From NCBI GenBank assembly GCA_963510375.1, contig CAUPES010000008.1, positions 11,144 to 75,143 of the forward strand: 64,000 bases of DNA, read 5' to 3'. This stretch comes from Fastidiosipila sp963510375 (lineage in GTDB: Bacteria > Bacillota > Clostridia > Saccharofermentanales > Fastidiosipilaceae). Position 1 is the stretch's first letter. Each line of letters begins with the position of its first letter. The position numbers and the translations under genes are program-made. Below, piece by piece: positions 33,611-42,972 of the stretch. The notes under the pieces are model-generated. The model searched no databases. It was not told where the DNA came from and saw only the letters and a program-made list of their open reading frames with translations.

Positions 33611-36106
33611 TCACCCTCCTTTTGCAGTGATAATAATTTTATCATAATTTACCGGCAAATATTTACTTTCGCATAATATCCTTGTTTTTTTCTCCCAGTC
33701 TTCAGGAAGAAAAATTGTACCCATAACATCTGTTCTATAGACTGTTAAATTTGATGAATATTTATATAACCTTTCAATTACTTCAGGAGTCGGATGACCA
33801 TACCTATTCTTTAGTCCCGCACTTATTATTGCAACTTTAGGGCTAAGCTTCTTAATAAATTCATCCGAGCTACCATATTTTGAACCATGATGAGAAACAT
33901 GCAAAAATTGAACAGGATGGAAATATTTCCTTGATATCAAAGATTTTTCTATTTTAAAATCTATATCACCAGTCCACAAAATTGTCTTACTTCCTAAGTA
34001 CGTATAAAAACATAAACTACCTTGATTTCTTTCTCGGTATTTCTTGTTAGGGCTTAAAAAATAAACAACAAGATCTTTAATCTTAATTTGATCATCAGCA
34101 TTTACAAAACAAAACTCTGTTTCCAATTTATTTTCAGAGATAAAATTTGATAATTCTATTACTTCTTTATCTGATTTTATAAATTTACTAATTACTATTT
34201 TTTCAACTTTGTACTCGTTTAAAATCTTATAAATAGCCCCTGAATGATCACTGTCAAAGTGAGTAATAATAACATAATCAATGGACCTAACTTCTAAATA
34301 GTTTAGCGTTAATTTTAAATTATTAAATTCACTCTCTGCTCCAGTATCAATTAAGATTGTTTTACCAGATATTCTGATAATACTTGCATCTCCTTGACCT
34401 ATATCTACAAAATATACTCCATTTTTTTGAAAATCTATGAAAGCATTTATAATAAAAAGAATTACCAATATTACGGCAAAAATATATTTACTCATCAGTG
34501 AAGTATAAGGATAATTCTTCACATTTAAAACCATTTTTCTAAAAACAAAGAAGATAATACTTAATAACAAAAGTAAAATTAAGCTTGAACTTAAGTCAAA
34601 ACTTAATTCCCAAGTTAATATAACTTTAAAAATAAACAATATACTTTCAAAACAAAATTTTAAAACAAATCCTACAACCGCTGCAGGTAGAGAAAAGAAA
34701 ATAAAAGCTAGAAATATACATGACCATATTAAAACAAGTTCAAAAAACGGTAAAAACACTATATTTGAAAGCAATTTGATAAAAGATATTTTGTATCCTG
34801 GTTTCCATAAAAACAATAATAAAAACACCTGAATATAAGTATAAAAAAACAACAATTTAAAAAAGCTGAAACACATACTTTTCCAAATATTTTCTTCACT
34901 TATCTTCCTGTCTTCTTTGACTAAGTTTAGTACAAAATCAAATGTATACACTGCTAAACAAGCCATAAAAGATAATTTCAATCCTAGACTTAATAAAGAA
35001 TATGGATTAAAAATTGCCATTATAATAACTGAAAAGCACAGATAATTAACAGGGTTAATTTTCTTTTTACTGTTCTTACTGAATATCTCAGTTATCTTCA
35101 TAATTATTGCTCTCGTTATAGATGCATCACCTAAAGAAACAATTAAATAAAAAGTCAATAAAAAAATATTTACTCCAGCTCTAACTTCATAACGCTTAAT
35201 AAATTTTGAATTAAAACCTTTACTAGAAGCTAATACAATTGCAACATTAGATCCTGATGCAACCAGAACATGATTTAAACCCAAATCGCCAAATAAATCT
35301 TTGTTTGCTTTGGATAAATAAGATGAATCACCATACAGCATTGCAGCATTAAGACCTCCTGCTTCAGTACCACAGAACTCTACTAAACTATTACTAATAA
35401 AGTAACGTATCTTATAAATATATCTTAAAAACCAATACTTTCCTTGTTCTAGATACAAAATCTCCCAATTCATACGAGGATTTAATTCCAAACGAAAATA
35501 AGTTGCAGATTGAGCTAGCCATTTTGATTCATCAAATCCTCCAGGTACAGTTTTAGGTCTAATAAAATCGGCTTTTGCAAAAGTTTTTAGAACCGCACCA
35601 ACTTCTAAATCCTGTATTTTATTTATAGTGAAATACGTATTTAAACCTTTATACTTCCCTGCAACAATAGTTCCAAATCCTCTAATTTTATTGTTTAATA
35701 GATCTAGTTCGTATTTTTTCACCAGAATTTCGTACTCCTGAAAATTTTTGAATAGGTAAGTATCGTCACTCAAGTTTTTTAAAAGTTGAAATTGTATATG
35801 TCTTGAAGCAATTATGTAAATACAAATAAAATTGTATAGACTAAACATTATAATTTTATAACTTAAGCTTTTATCTTTGTTTAAATGTAGTGAAATTAGA
35901 TTTATAACAGCTATATACAATAAATTAAAATTTATGTTTTGCAAGCTTAATTCTGCAATTAACATTAAATTAAAAACAATAAACAATGCTGGGAATTTAG
36001 AGTTTAAATTCGATATAAATTCAATTAGCTGCTTAGCTAAATTCTTACCAGATAAAATTACTTGAAAAATAAATTTATTCTTCAAATTAAAGTAAGCAGA
36101 GTCCAT
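33611..36106 (-). CDS. comEC: DNA uptake channel ComEC/Rec2
   Basis: Membrane channel that brings single-stranded DNA into the cell in natural transformation. The 831-residue protein has N-terminal hydrophobic segments, an OB-fold-like part near 130-210, a central competence domain with many membrane helices (ALLYGDSSYLSKANKDLFGDLGLNHVLVASGSNVAI-like region near 250-285; GDASITRAIIMK near 330) and a C-terminal metallo-beta-lactamase domain (VYFVDIGQGDASIIRISGKTILIDTG near 560; the HFDSDHSG metal motif near 605; HVSHHGSKYGSS near 770). DprA, ComM and SSB are encoded in the same window. It is the first gene of a run comEC-holA-SEC-C-asnS. Confidence 0.95.
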   Translation of the reverse strand: MDSAYFNLKNKFIFQVILSGKNLAKQLIEFISNLNSKFPALFIVFNLMLIAELSLQNINFNLLYIAVINLISLHLNKDKSLSYKIIMFSLYNFICIYIIASRHIQFQLLKNLSDDTYLFKNFQEYEILVKKYELDLLNNKIRGFGTIVAGKYKGLNTYFTINKIQDLEVGAVLKTFAKADFIRPKTVPGGFDESKWLAQSATYFRLELNPRMNWEILYLEQGKYWFLRYIYKIRYFISNSLVEFCGTEAGGLNAAMLYGDSSYLSKANKDLFGDLGLNHVLVASGSNVAIVLASSKGFNSKFIKRYEVRAGVNIFLLTFYLIVSLGDASITRAIIMKITEIFSKNSKKKINPVNYLCFSVIIMAIFNPYSLLSLGLKLSFMACLAVYTFDFVLNLVKEDRKISEENIWKSMCFSFFKLLFFYTYIQVFLLLFLWKPGYKISFIKLLSNIVFLPFFELVLIWSCIFLAFIFFSLPAAVVGFVLKFCFESILFIFKVILTWELSFDLSSSLILLLLLSIIFFVFRKMVLNVKNYPYTSLMSKYIFAVILVILFIINAFIDFQKNGVYFVDIGQGDASIIRISGKTILIDTGAESEFNNLKLTLNYLEVRSIDYVIITHFDSDHSGAIYKILNEYKVEKIVISKFIKSDKEVIELSNFISENKLETEFCFVNADDQIKIKDLVVYFLSPNKKYRERNQGSLCFYTYLGSKTILWTGDIDFKIEKSLISRKYFHPVQFLHVSHHGSKYGSSDEFIKKLSPKVAIISAGLKNRYGHPTPEVIERLYKYSSNLTVYRTDVMGTIFLPEDWEKKTRILCESKYLPVNYDKIIITAKGG

Positions 36107-36145
36107 AAATTATCACCATCCTTCATGCTAAGCACTAATTCTTTT

Positions 36146-36173
36146 TTTATAAAAATTATTTAGATGTTGACAA
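36146..36173 (-). promoter_or_regulatory. Promoter of the comEC operon
   Basis: TTGTCA (36168-36173) and TATAAA (36146-36151) on the minus strand, 16-base spacing, about 40 bases before the comEC start. Confidence 0.65.
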
Positions 36174-36208
36174 TTTATCAAATCTTAATTTTTTTAATTA
36201 TGACAAAT

Positions 36209-36808
36209 CTAGTTAAAATCCGACAAATATTCGCCTATAAAACTTTTCAAATCTTCGAGACCTGCTTTTTTTGTATTGGATATTGTAAAAAGAGCACCTT
36301 CTTCACCAATATACGATAATTGTCTAAACTTCTGTTCTTGTTGGAATATTTGATTTTTACTTAATTTGTCAGCCTTCGTCAAAACAACTACATATGATTG
36401 TTCAATTTCATTCAAAAACTTGAACATCATTTCATCTTGTTTGCTTGGTTTATGACGAATATCCAACAAAAACAAAACTAAAGCAAATCGCTTTTCACTT
36501 TGCAGATAATTATCTGTTAGGGCATTAAAAGTTCCTACTGTAGATTTGTCTGCTTTCGCATAACCGTAACCTGGCAAGTCTGTCAAAATAAACTTACCAT
36601 CCACATCAAAATATAAAATCAATCTTGTTTTACCAGGAGTAGAACTAACTCTCGCTAAACTTTTATTATTGGTTAGAGCATTAATCAAGCTAGACTTACC
36701 AACATTGGATCTTCCAGCCAAAACAATTTCTTCTTTATCAAACTCAGGAACATCTTTTATCTTACCTACAGTTTTAATATGTTTAGTATTTTGAAAGTTT
36801 ATTTTCAT
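36209..36808 (-). CDS. engB: Ribosome biogenesis GTPase EngB/YsxC
   Basis: Essential GTPase needed for late assembly of the 50S subunit. The 199-residue product has the full set of TrmE-Era-like motifs: G1 GRSNVGKSSLINALT near residue 32, G2 with the STPGKTR stretch, G3 DLPGYGYAK near 76-84, G4 TKADKL near 143 and G5 SNTKKAGL near 175. It stands alone on the minus strand, divergent from the PRPP synthase genes, and is often next to lon/clpX in other Firmicutes; that context is absent here. The ATG at 36808 follows AGGTGAGC-type bases. Confidence 0.96.
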   Translation of the reverse strand: MKINFQNTKHIKTVGKIKDVPEFDKEEIVLAGRSNVGKSSLINALTNNKSLARVSSTPGKTRLILYFDVDGKFILTDLPGYGYAKADKSTVGTFNALTDNYLQSEKRFALVLFLLDIRHKPSKQDEMMFKFLNEIEQSYVVVLTKADKLSKNQIFQQEQKFRQLSYIGEEGALFTISNTKKAGLEDLKSFIGEYLSDFN

Positions 36809-36937
36809 AAATGCTCACCTATCTTCTATTTAGTGTTAATTAAAATCAATTGTGTATATTTATAACTATTTTATTTTGTTTTATTTAATTATAAAACAAA
36901 AACATTAATTAATCTTTAACGCTTCTGGTCTTTAGGT

Positions 36938-36943
36938 TATAAT
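36938..36943 (+). promoter_or_regulatory. Probable -10 of the PRPP synthase operon
   Basis: TATAAT about 30 bases before the first PRPP synthase start. A convincing -35 is not seen (TTTAAC at 17 bases). Confidence 0.4.
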
Positions 36944-36973
36944 GATTATAAGAATTTTAGATGGAGGCGGCGT

Positions 36974-38182
36974 ATGCAAAATTCAGGCTCAGAGTCAAGT
37001 TACTCAAGCTACCAGCACGAAGGTGATAACACCATGGGAGCTATAGGTCCACTAGGTATAGTAGAGACTGAGGGAGCTAAAACTTTTACTAGTTTAGTAA
37101 ATCAACACCTTATCAAAAGACGTAAATCATACTCACAACAATTGGAAACAACTAGTCCTGGTTTTCTAAGAGATGATTACCGTATTGATGCTCATGTATC
37201 TAGACTCCCCACTGGAGAAGGGATTGCTAAATTTAATGATACAGTTCGTGGTCACGATATTTTTATTTTTATGGATGCTATGAACTATTCGGTTGGTTAT
37301 AATTTTTATGGCAAATATAAACCAATTACCCCAGATGAACATTATCAAGATCTAAAACGTATGATACTAGCAACTAGTGGTAAAGCTAGACGTATTAATG
37401 TTATTATGCCTTTCCTTTATGAAGGTCGCCAACATAGACGTAGTTCTCGTGAGTCTTTAGATTGTGCTTATATGCTAGAAGAACTAGAGAAATTAGGAGT
37501 TGCAAGCGTTATTACTTTTGATGCTCACGATCCTAGAGTTTCAAACTCAACACCGATCTCTGGTTTTGAAAATATTCCAATACATTTACAACTAATTCAA
37601 GCGATTTATGAAAACGTTGAAGATATTGATCTATACGGTGATGATATAGTATTTATAGCTCCAGATGAAGGTGCAATTGATAGAGTTATGTACTTTTCAA
37701 ATCTATTTCACGCACCACTTGGAACATTTTATAAATTAAGAGACTATACAAAAGTAGTAGACGGAAAAAATCCTATTTTAGCCCATGACTATCTTGGTGA
37801 CGATGTTTCAGGTAAAGATGTAATTATCATTGATGATATGATTTCAAGTGGTGGTTCAATGCTAGACGTAGCTAAAGAGATGAAAAAACGTGGTGCAAGA
37901 CGTGTTCTTTGTTGTGCTACATTTGGTTTGTTTACCTCAGGGTTAGAACCTTTTGATAATGCTTTTGATGAGGGATATATTGATTTTGTTTTTGGTAGTA
38001 ATCTTATTTACCGTACAGAAGAACTTCTAAGCAGACCTTGGTGGGTTGATGTTGATTGCTCGAAATTTGTAGCATTGATTATTGATGCATTAAACCATGA
38101 TGCTTCAATGTCCAACCTTATTGATCCATCTGACAAAATCAAAGAATATTTAGGCAAGTTAAAATCTGGGGAGGCTAAATAA
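36974..38182 (+). CDS. prs: Ribose-phosphate pyrophosphokinase, long form, copy 1
   Basis: Makes PRPP from ribose 5-phosphate and ATP. The 402-residue protein has the two-domain phosphoribosyltransferase fold, about 85 residues longer than ordinary Prs, with an extended N-terminus. Seen: RLPTGEGIAKFNDTVRGHDIFIF near 76-98, YEGRQHRRSSRESLDCAYML near 150-170, ITFDAHDPRVSNSTPISGFENIP near 180-202, the flexible-loop basic residues in YKLRDYTK near 253 (K-x-R as in other Prs) and the PRPP loop VIIIDDMISSGGSM near 287-300. GGAGG lies six bases before the ATG. It is translationally joined to a second copy that starts on its own stop codon (TAATG). Confidence 0.88.
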   Translation: MQNSGSESSYSSYQHEGDNTMGAIGPLGIVETEGAKTFTSLVNQHLIKRRKSYSQQLETTSPGFLRDDYRIDAHVSRLPTGEGIAKFNDTVRGHDIFIFMDAMNYSVGYNFYGKYKPITPDEHYQDLKRMILATSGKARRINVIMPFLYEGRQHRRSSRESLDCAYMLEELEKLGVASVITFDAHDPRVSNSTPISGFENIPIHLQLIQAIYENVEDIDLYGDDIVFIAPDEGAIDRVMYFSNLFHAPLGTFYKLRDYTKVVDGKNPILAHDYLGDDVSGKDVIIIDDMISSGGSMLDVAKEMKKRGARRVLCCATFGLFTSGLEPFDNAFDEGYIDFVFGSNLIYRTEELLSRPWWVDVDCSKFVALIIDALNHDASMSNLIDPSDKIKEYLGKLKSGEAK

Positions 38183-39423
38183 TGAATAATGATTTTTTAT
38201 TAAATAATTCAAATTATAATCTTTATGATGCGAGTTCAAATCAACAAATGGAAACAAATGGTCCTGTTGGTCTTATAGCACTTCCAGGAACTGAGGATTT
38301 TGTCAATAAAGTTAATAATCATTTGTATAATATCCGCATTAAAAAAGTTCAACAAAAACCACAACTTCTTGCTGACGAAATTGGTTTTATGAGAAACACT
38401 TATATCATATCTAGTACAATTTCTCGCTTCTCTTCTGGTGAAGCTAAAGGCACATTAAATGATACAGTTCGTGGTCATGACTTATACATTTTCTGTGACA
38501 TCACTAATCACAATGCAAGTTATGAAATGTTTGGTATGCAAGTGCCTATGTCACCTGACGAACATTTCCAAAATCTCAAACGTATTATTTTAGCAGCAAA
38601 TAATAAAGCTAGAAAAATTAACGTTGTTATGCCATATCTTTATCAAGGTTTGCAAGATGTTAGACATTCACGTGAATCTCTTGATTGTGCTAATATGCTA
38701 AAAGAGTTAAACAACTTAGGTGTTCACGTAATCATGACCTATGACCCACACGAACCACGTGTTGAAAATGCAATTCCTCTTTTTGGAATTGAAAATGTTC
38801 CTACTGCATATAATTTAATTCGTGCTTTAATTAGTGATTATCCTAGTGTTGACTTTGCTGATCCTGAACAGGCTGTTGTAATAAGTCCAGACGAGCGTGG
38901 TATGAAGCGAGCTACTTATTATGCTTCTGTTCTTGGATTACAAGTAGGTACATTTTTTAGACAAAAAGTTTATAAACATGATAAAAACTCTGACCCAGAT
39001 ATAAATTATAAATATCTTGGTAAGGACCTCGAAGGTAAAACTGCAATTATTATTGATGATATTATCTTCTCTGGTTCTACAGTTACTCGAACAGCTAAAG
39101 CCTTAAAAGAGGATTATGGTGCAAGTAATATAATCATGTTGTGTACATATCCTCTTATGACACAAGGAACAGCTCTTATTAATAAAGCGTATGAAGATGG
39201 ATATATAAGTAAAATTTATGGAACTAACTTAACAAACCATACAGAAGAATTATTAAACTCACCTTGGTATAGAGACGTAGATCTATCAAGTATGACTTCC
39301 CAATTAATTGATGCTTTAAACCATCAAGCTTCAATATCTGGAGTACTTGACCAATCTCCACAGATTACTGAATTACTGCAAAAGAATAAAGAAATGCAAT
39401 CATTTAATATATTTAGTAATTAA
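38182..39423 (+). CDS. Ribose-phosphate pyrophosphokinase paralogue, copy 2 (altered motifs)
   Basis: A 413-residue paralogue of the preceding gene, starting at the TAATG overlap, with GGGGAGG upstream. It keeps the fold and landmarks: VRGHDLYIFCD, HFQNLKRIILAANNKARKINVVMPYLYQGLQDVRHSRESLDC region and IIDDIIFSGSTV. Compared with copy 1, the catalytic loop reads FRQKVYK (R-x-K instead of K-x-R), the TFDAHDPR motif is TYDPHEPR, and the PRPP loop is FSGSTV instead of SSGGSM. It may be an active isozyme with changed properties or a regulatory subunit that forms mixed complexes with copy 1, as the PRPP synthase-associated proteins do in mammals. The choice between these is inference. Confidence 0.8.
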   Translation: MNNDFLLNNSNYNLYDASSNQQMETNGPVGLIALPGTEDFVNKVNNHLYNIRIKKVQQKPQLLADEIGFMRNTYIISSTISRFSSGEAKGTLNDTVRGHDLYIFCDITNHNASYEMFGMQVPMSPDEHFQNLKRIILAANNKARKINVVMPYLYQGLQDVRHSRESLDCANMLKELNNLGVHVIMTYDPHEPRVENAIPLFGIENVPTAYNLIRALISDYPSVDFADPEQAVVISPDERGMKRATYYASVLGLQVGTFFRQKVYKHDKNSDPDINYKYLGKDLEGKTAIIIDDIIFSGSTVTRTAKALKEDYGASNIIMLCTYPLMTQGTALINKAYEDGYISKIYGTNLTNHTEELLNSPWYRDVDLSSMTSQLIDALNHQASISGVLDQSPQITELLQKNKEMQSFNIFSN

Positions 39424-39450
39424 ATCACTTACTGGCAATAAACAAAAGCC

Positions 39451-39490
39451 AAAGCTCCGAGTTTTTGAAATAATTCAAAATCGGAGCTTT
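39451..39490. terminator. Bidirectional terminator after the PRPP synthase pair
   Basis: Long hairpin, outer arms AAAGCTCCGA and TCGGAGCTTT with inner TTTTGAA/TTCAAAA pairs. T-rich and A-rich flanks serve the convergent minus-strand gene too. Confidence 0.9.
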
Positions 39491-39496
39491 ATCTTT

Positions 39497-40126
39497 TTAG
39501 CTTAAAATTAATTTTGCCAAGAAATAGCCTATAACAATAAATACAATAAAGAAAATTAACCAAGAAATAAATCTAAATAACACATGCACAAAATTTCTTG
39601 ATTTTTTAGGTATTCTCTCCTGACCTGAGTAATCATAATATTCCACAATTTCAGTTTCATCCGCATATTTTGAGTCATAATATGCTTGTTTTCTCAAGTG
39701 TTCCGCTCTCTTCGCAGCTTGTTCTCTTTTTTCTCCAGCTTTATCTTGTTTTATATTTTTATCTGGATTATTCGAGGCGTTTCTAATTTCCTCAAAATTG
39801 TTATTTTTTGATAAATTAATACTTTCACCAGTATGTTTTGAGCCTTCTTTGTTAAATAATTCCTTATCACCATCATAATTCTTAATAGGTCTTTTATAAG
39901 CTTCATTAGATCTAGTATTTCTATTAGACTCTTTGCCTGAAATAGGTTTAGATTTACGTTTCAGAGCCTGTTCTCGGGCTTTGTGATAATACTCTAGTTG
40001 TTCTCTAGTTAATGGTTGTGGCGGTCTTTTTTGACTATTATCAGTAAATTCAACAGAGTTATCCGTCTTTGATCTATCCTCTACCCTATTAATTTGAAAA
40101 TTTTTATTTTCATTTGATTTTTTCAT
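39497..40126 (-). CDS. Unknown tail-anchored, Lys/Asn/Glu-rich protein
   Basis: A 209-residue protein I cannot place in a family. About 175 residues are highly charged and look disordered, with REQLEYYHKAREQALKRKSK near 40-60 and EKREQAAKRAEHLRKQAYY near 130-150 as helical parts. The last 25 residues form one hydrophobic segment (FISWLIFFIVFIVIGYFLAKLIL), so it should be tail-anchored in the membrane with a cytoplasmic body. GGAG lies upstream of the ATG. It follows an LCP-family cell-wall gene by 50 bases, so a role in the envelope or division is possible but unproved. Confidence 0.65.
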   Translation of the reverse strand: MKKSNENKNFQINRVEDRSKTDNSVEFTDNSQKRPPQPLTREQLEYYHKAREQALKRKSKPISGKESNRNTRSNEAYKRPIKNYDGDKELFNKEGSKHTGESINLSKNNNFEEIRNASNNPDKNIKQDKAGEKREQAAKRAEHLRKQAYYDSKYADETEIVEYYDYSGQERIPKKSRNFVHVLFRFISWLIFFIVFIVIGYFLAKLILS

Positions 40127-40176
40127 GCTTTACTCCAGTATTTATTCAATATGTACCTCTGATCCTGCTTTGTAGT

Positions 40177-41244
40177 TTATTTTCCCCAAATAAATTTGTG
40201 CAAATCTGGAATTTGCAAATCAGTATTCATTATCATATTCCAGTTATCATAATTTGTCTCATACATACCTTCTTGTGGAACATTGTATTTTTGTATGTTA
40301 TTTACATACATTATAGCTCGAGTTCCATTTGATAATAGACTAATTTTGTCTAGATTACTTGATAAATCATCTATAATGCTTATTGCAAAGGAGCCTTGCG
40401 AAATAACATTCTTCTTAGAGAACTCAACAATCATTGATTCTGCTAAAATCCTTTGCCTATTTGTTCTACCAAAGTCTGAATCTATTGATCTGACTCTTCC
40501 CCAAGCTAAAGCTTGAATACCATTTAATTTTTGTTTTCCTGAAGTTCGCAAGACATAATCTTCATAATTAAAGTCTAATACATCTGTCATCCCTTGCATA
40601 ACTTGATTAGTTGCAGGAAGCTCTTCTTCGGATACATTTATTGTAACTCCACCTAAATCATCAATGAAACTTCTAGCACTCCAGAAATCAAACATCACAA
40701 ATTCCTGAATATCAAGATCTAAATTATAATTAATTGTATTAATTAACATACCAACTCCACCATAAGCATAAGAGGCATTAACTTTGGCTCTCTCACCATA
40801 CTCATCATTTAGACTCATTTCAGTATCTCTTAATATACTTGTTAGTTTAATAGATTTATCATTTTGGTTAATAGTTAAAATCATTATTGTATCAGCTCTT
40901 GCATTAACCTCACCTCTAGAGTCGATACCAAATATTAAGATATTTTTCACATTCTTATCTTTTTGTTCTACATAATTTATTGGATAGTTTGGATCAACAT
41001 TAAGTTCAACATGTTTATAATCCCCATCTGCTCTTCTAGATATCTTTTTATATTCATTTAAGTTATCTGAATTTTCAGCTTCTTCGGAGTTTGCTTTCCA
41101 TCTGATGCCTTTTAGATCGAAAAAATTCATATGATCTAAAGAATTCCACAAAAATAAACTCGCTCCCAAAACAAGTCCCAAAATAGCTGTTATAAATCTA
41201 ATTAGATAATAGGAAAATCCTTTTTTATTTCTATGCATAATCAT
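40177..41244 (-). CDS. LytR-CpsA-Psr (LCP) family wall-polymer ligase
   Basis: LCP enzymes attach teichoic acids or other glycopolymers to peptidoglycan on the outer face of the membrane. The 355-residue protein has a short basic N-terminus, one membrane helix (about residues 11-30) and an extracytoplasmic LCP domain: NILIFGIDSRGEVNARADTIMILTIN near 100-125 with the catalytic Arg/Asp residues, SILRDTEMSL near 137, INTINYNLDLDIQEFVMFDFW near 170, LNGIQALAWGRVRSIDSDFGRTNRQRILAESMI near 250-280 (GRxRxxDxDxGRxxRQ signature). The start could be 41244 or the ATG two codons later. It is divergent from murC. Confidence 0.92.
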   Translation of the reverse strand: MIMHRNKKGFSYYLIRFITAILGLVLGASLFLWNSLDHMNFFDLKGIRWKANSEEAENSDNLNEYKKISRRADGDYKHVELNVDPNYPINYVEQKDKNVKNILIFGIDSRGEVNARADTIMILTINQNDKSIKLTSILRDTEMSLNDEYGERAKVNASYAYGGVGMLINTINYNLDLDIQEFVMFDFWSARSFIDDLGGVTINVSEEELPATNQVMQGMTDVLDFNYEDYVLRTSGKQKLNGIQALAWGRVRSIDSDFGRTNRQRILAESMIVEFSKKNVISQGSFAISIIDDLSSNLDKISLLSNGTRAIMYVNNIQKYNVPQEGMYETNYDNWNMIMNTDLQIPDLHKFIWGK

Positions 41245-41260
41245 CTTTCTTCTTTATGAA

Positions 41261-41289
41261 TTTATAATACAACAATTTCTTACCATCAA
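41261..41289 (-). promoter_or_regulatory. Promoter of the LCP gene
   Basis: TTGATG (41284-41289) and TATAAA (41261-41266) on the minus strand, spaced 17 bases, 17 bases before the start codon. Confidence 0.6.
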
Positions 41290-41373
41290 GCATTGTTTTG
41301 ATATTTTACCACTTTAATGACAGTAAATACATTGAGTGATAAAATATTTACAGAAAATAAAGAGGTATTTAAC

Positions 41374-42858
41374 ATGAATAATATAACTACTTATCAAAAC
41401 TTGGATCTTAAGATAGGCGATAAAATTCATTTTATCGGGATTGGTGGAATCAGCATGTCTGGTTTAGCTGAGATAGCCTTAAGTTTAAAATTTGCTGTCT
41501 CTGGATCTGACACTCGCAGTACCGAACACACTGAGCGTTTAGAAAATTCCGGAGCAAAAATTTTCCACTCACAAATAGCTAGAAATATTGAAGAAATCAA
41601 ACCAAATCTAGTTGTCTACTCTTCTGCTATTCCAGAAAACAATGAAGAATTGTTAACAGCTAATAATCTAGGTATTAAATGTGTAACTCGTGCCCAATTT
41701 TTAGGTTGGCTTAACAGACGCTATGAAACAGTAATCAATATTTCCGGTACACATGGTAAGTCTACTACCACCTCAATGGCTGCTTTAATAATGATGGAAG
41801 CTGGTCTTGATCCTACCGTACATTTAGGAGCTGATTTTGAATACTTTGGTGGAAGAACTATTCGCATTGGTAATGAAAATTTATTTATTTCAGAAGCTGA
41901 TGAATATAAACGTTCATTCTGGAATTTTTTCTCCACTACATCTATCATCTTAAACATTGATGCTGATCATTTGGACGTTTATAAAGATATAGACGATATC
42001 ATAAATTCTTTTGTGAGATTCGCAGGTAACTTAGCTGAAAATGGAATATTAATTATTCCTGAAAATGGCAAGCACAAAGAAGATTTTCTGGAAAGACTTA
42101 ATGTTCTAAGAGAAAAAGAGCATACTGGTGCCTTAAGAATATATACGTTTGGAAAATTTAATCCAGAACTTTCTAAAGATAAACAAGCTGACTATTATTA
42201 TGATGAATTAGAGCATATTAACGGAATCCCTCATTTTAAAGTATATAAAAATTCAGTACTTTACGGAGACTTCAAGCTAAAAATACCTGGAGACCATAAT
42301 GTAAGTAATGCGATCGCAGCAATAGCTGCATGTGACCTAAATGGAGCTACTCCTGAAGCAGCTCAAAAGGCTTTAGAAAAATTCCATGGTGCTGGTGGTA
42401 GATATGATATTTTTGGTACATTTGAAGGTGCTACAGTTATTGCAGACTATGCTCACCACCCTACTGAATTACGAGCTACTTTACAAGCTGCTAATTCAAT
42501 GCCTCACAATAAAATTTGGCCAATCTGTCAAGTATTGAACTATTCAAGGGCTAGAGATTATCACGAAGATTATTTAGATATCTTCAAAGACTATGAGGAT
42601 GTTGTGTATTACAAAATCTACTCCACTCGTGAATGGGATGATTTAGGAGAAAGTGTAGAAAGATTCGCTGAAGAATTTAATTCACGTTACAATAACAAAG
42701 CAATTGGATTAAATACAGTACCGGAGTTAATTGATTTCTATCACGGCAAAGTTCAAGAAGGCGATCTCATTCTCTTCTTAGGTCCTGATGGCGTTAGAGA
42801 TGCAGCAATTGATGTGTGTAGATCTGAAAGTGGAGTATACTTCAAAGATGAAAAATAG
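41374..42858 (+). CDS. murC: UDP-N-acetylmuramate--L-alanine ligase
   Basis: Adds L-alanine to UDP-MurNAc, the first amino acid of the peptidoglycan stem. The 494-residue protein has the N-terminal Rossmann domain (KIHFIGIGGISMSGLAEIAL near 19-38), the ATP-binding P-loop SGTHGKSTTTSMAALIM near 127-143, the central ligase domain with the EADEYKRSF stretch, and the C-terminal domain with GAGGRYDIFG, VIADYAHHPTELRATL near 370-385. YAHHPTE is characteristic of MurC. The ATG at 41374 has AGAGG eight bases upstream; the frame is open 19 codons earlier but without a binding site. It ends at a bidirectional terminator shared with ftsH. Confidence 0.93.
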   Translation: MNNITTYQNLDLKIGDKIHFIGIGGISMSGLAEIALSLKFAVSGSDTRSTEHTERLENSGAKIFHSQIARNIEEIKPNLVVYSSAIPENNEELLTANNLGIKCVTRAQFLGWLNRRYETVINISGTHGKSTTTSMAALIMMEAGLDPTVHLGADFEYFGGRTIRIGNENLFISEADEYKRSFWNFFSTTSIILNIDADHLDVYKDIDDIINSFVRFAGNLAENGILIIPENGKHKEDFLERLNVLREKEHTGALRIYTFGKFNPELSKDKQADYYYDELEHINGIPHFKVYKNSVLYGDFKLKIPGDHNVSNAIAAIAACDLNGATPEAAQKALEKFHGAGGRYDIFGTFEGATVIADYAHHPTELRATLQAANSMPHNKIWPICQVLNYSRARDYHEDYLDIFKDYEDVVYYKIYSTREWDDLGESVERFAEEFNSRYNNKAIGLNTVPELIDFYHGKVQEGDLILFLGPDGVRDAAIDVCRSESGVYFKDEK

Positions 42859-42898
42859 TATTCACATTTAATCTTATTTATAAAGTTCATATAAATAA

Positions 42899-42930
42899 AA
42901 TGGTCTTAGTAAGAAATTACTAAGACCATT
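42899..42930. terminator. Bidirectional terminator between murC and ftsH
   Basis: Perfect 14-bp stem AATGGTCTTAGTAA / TTACTAAGACCATT with GAAA loop, T-rich on the plus side and A-rich on the other. Confidence 0.93.
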
Positions 42931-42972
42931 ATTATTTTCTATCGATTAATATAATTCATAATTTAATTTAAT

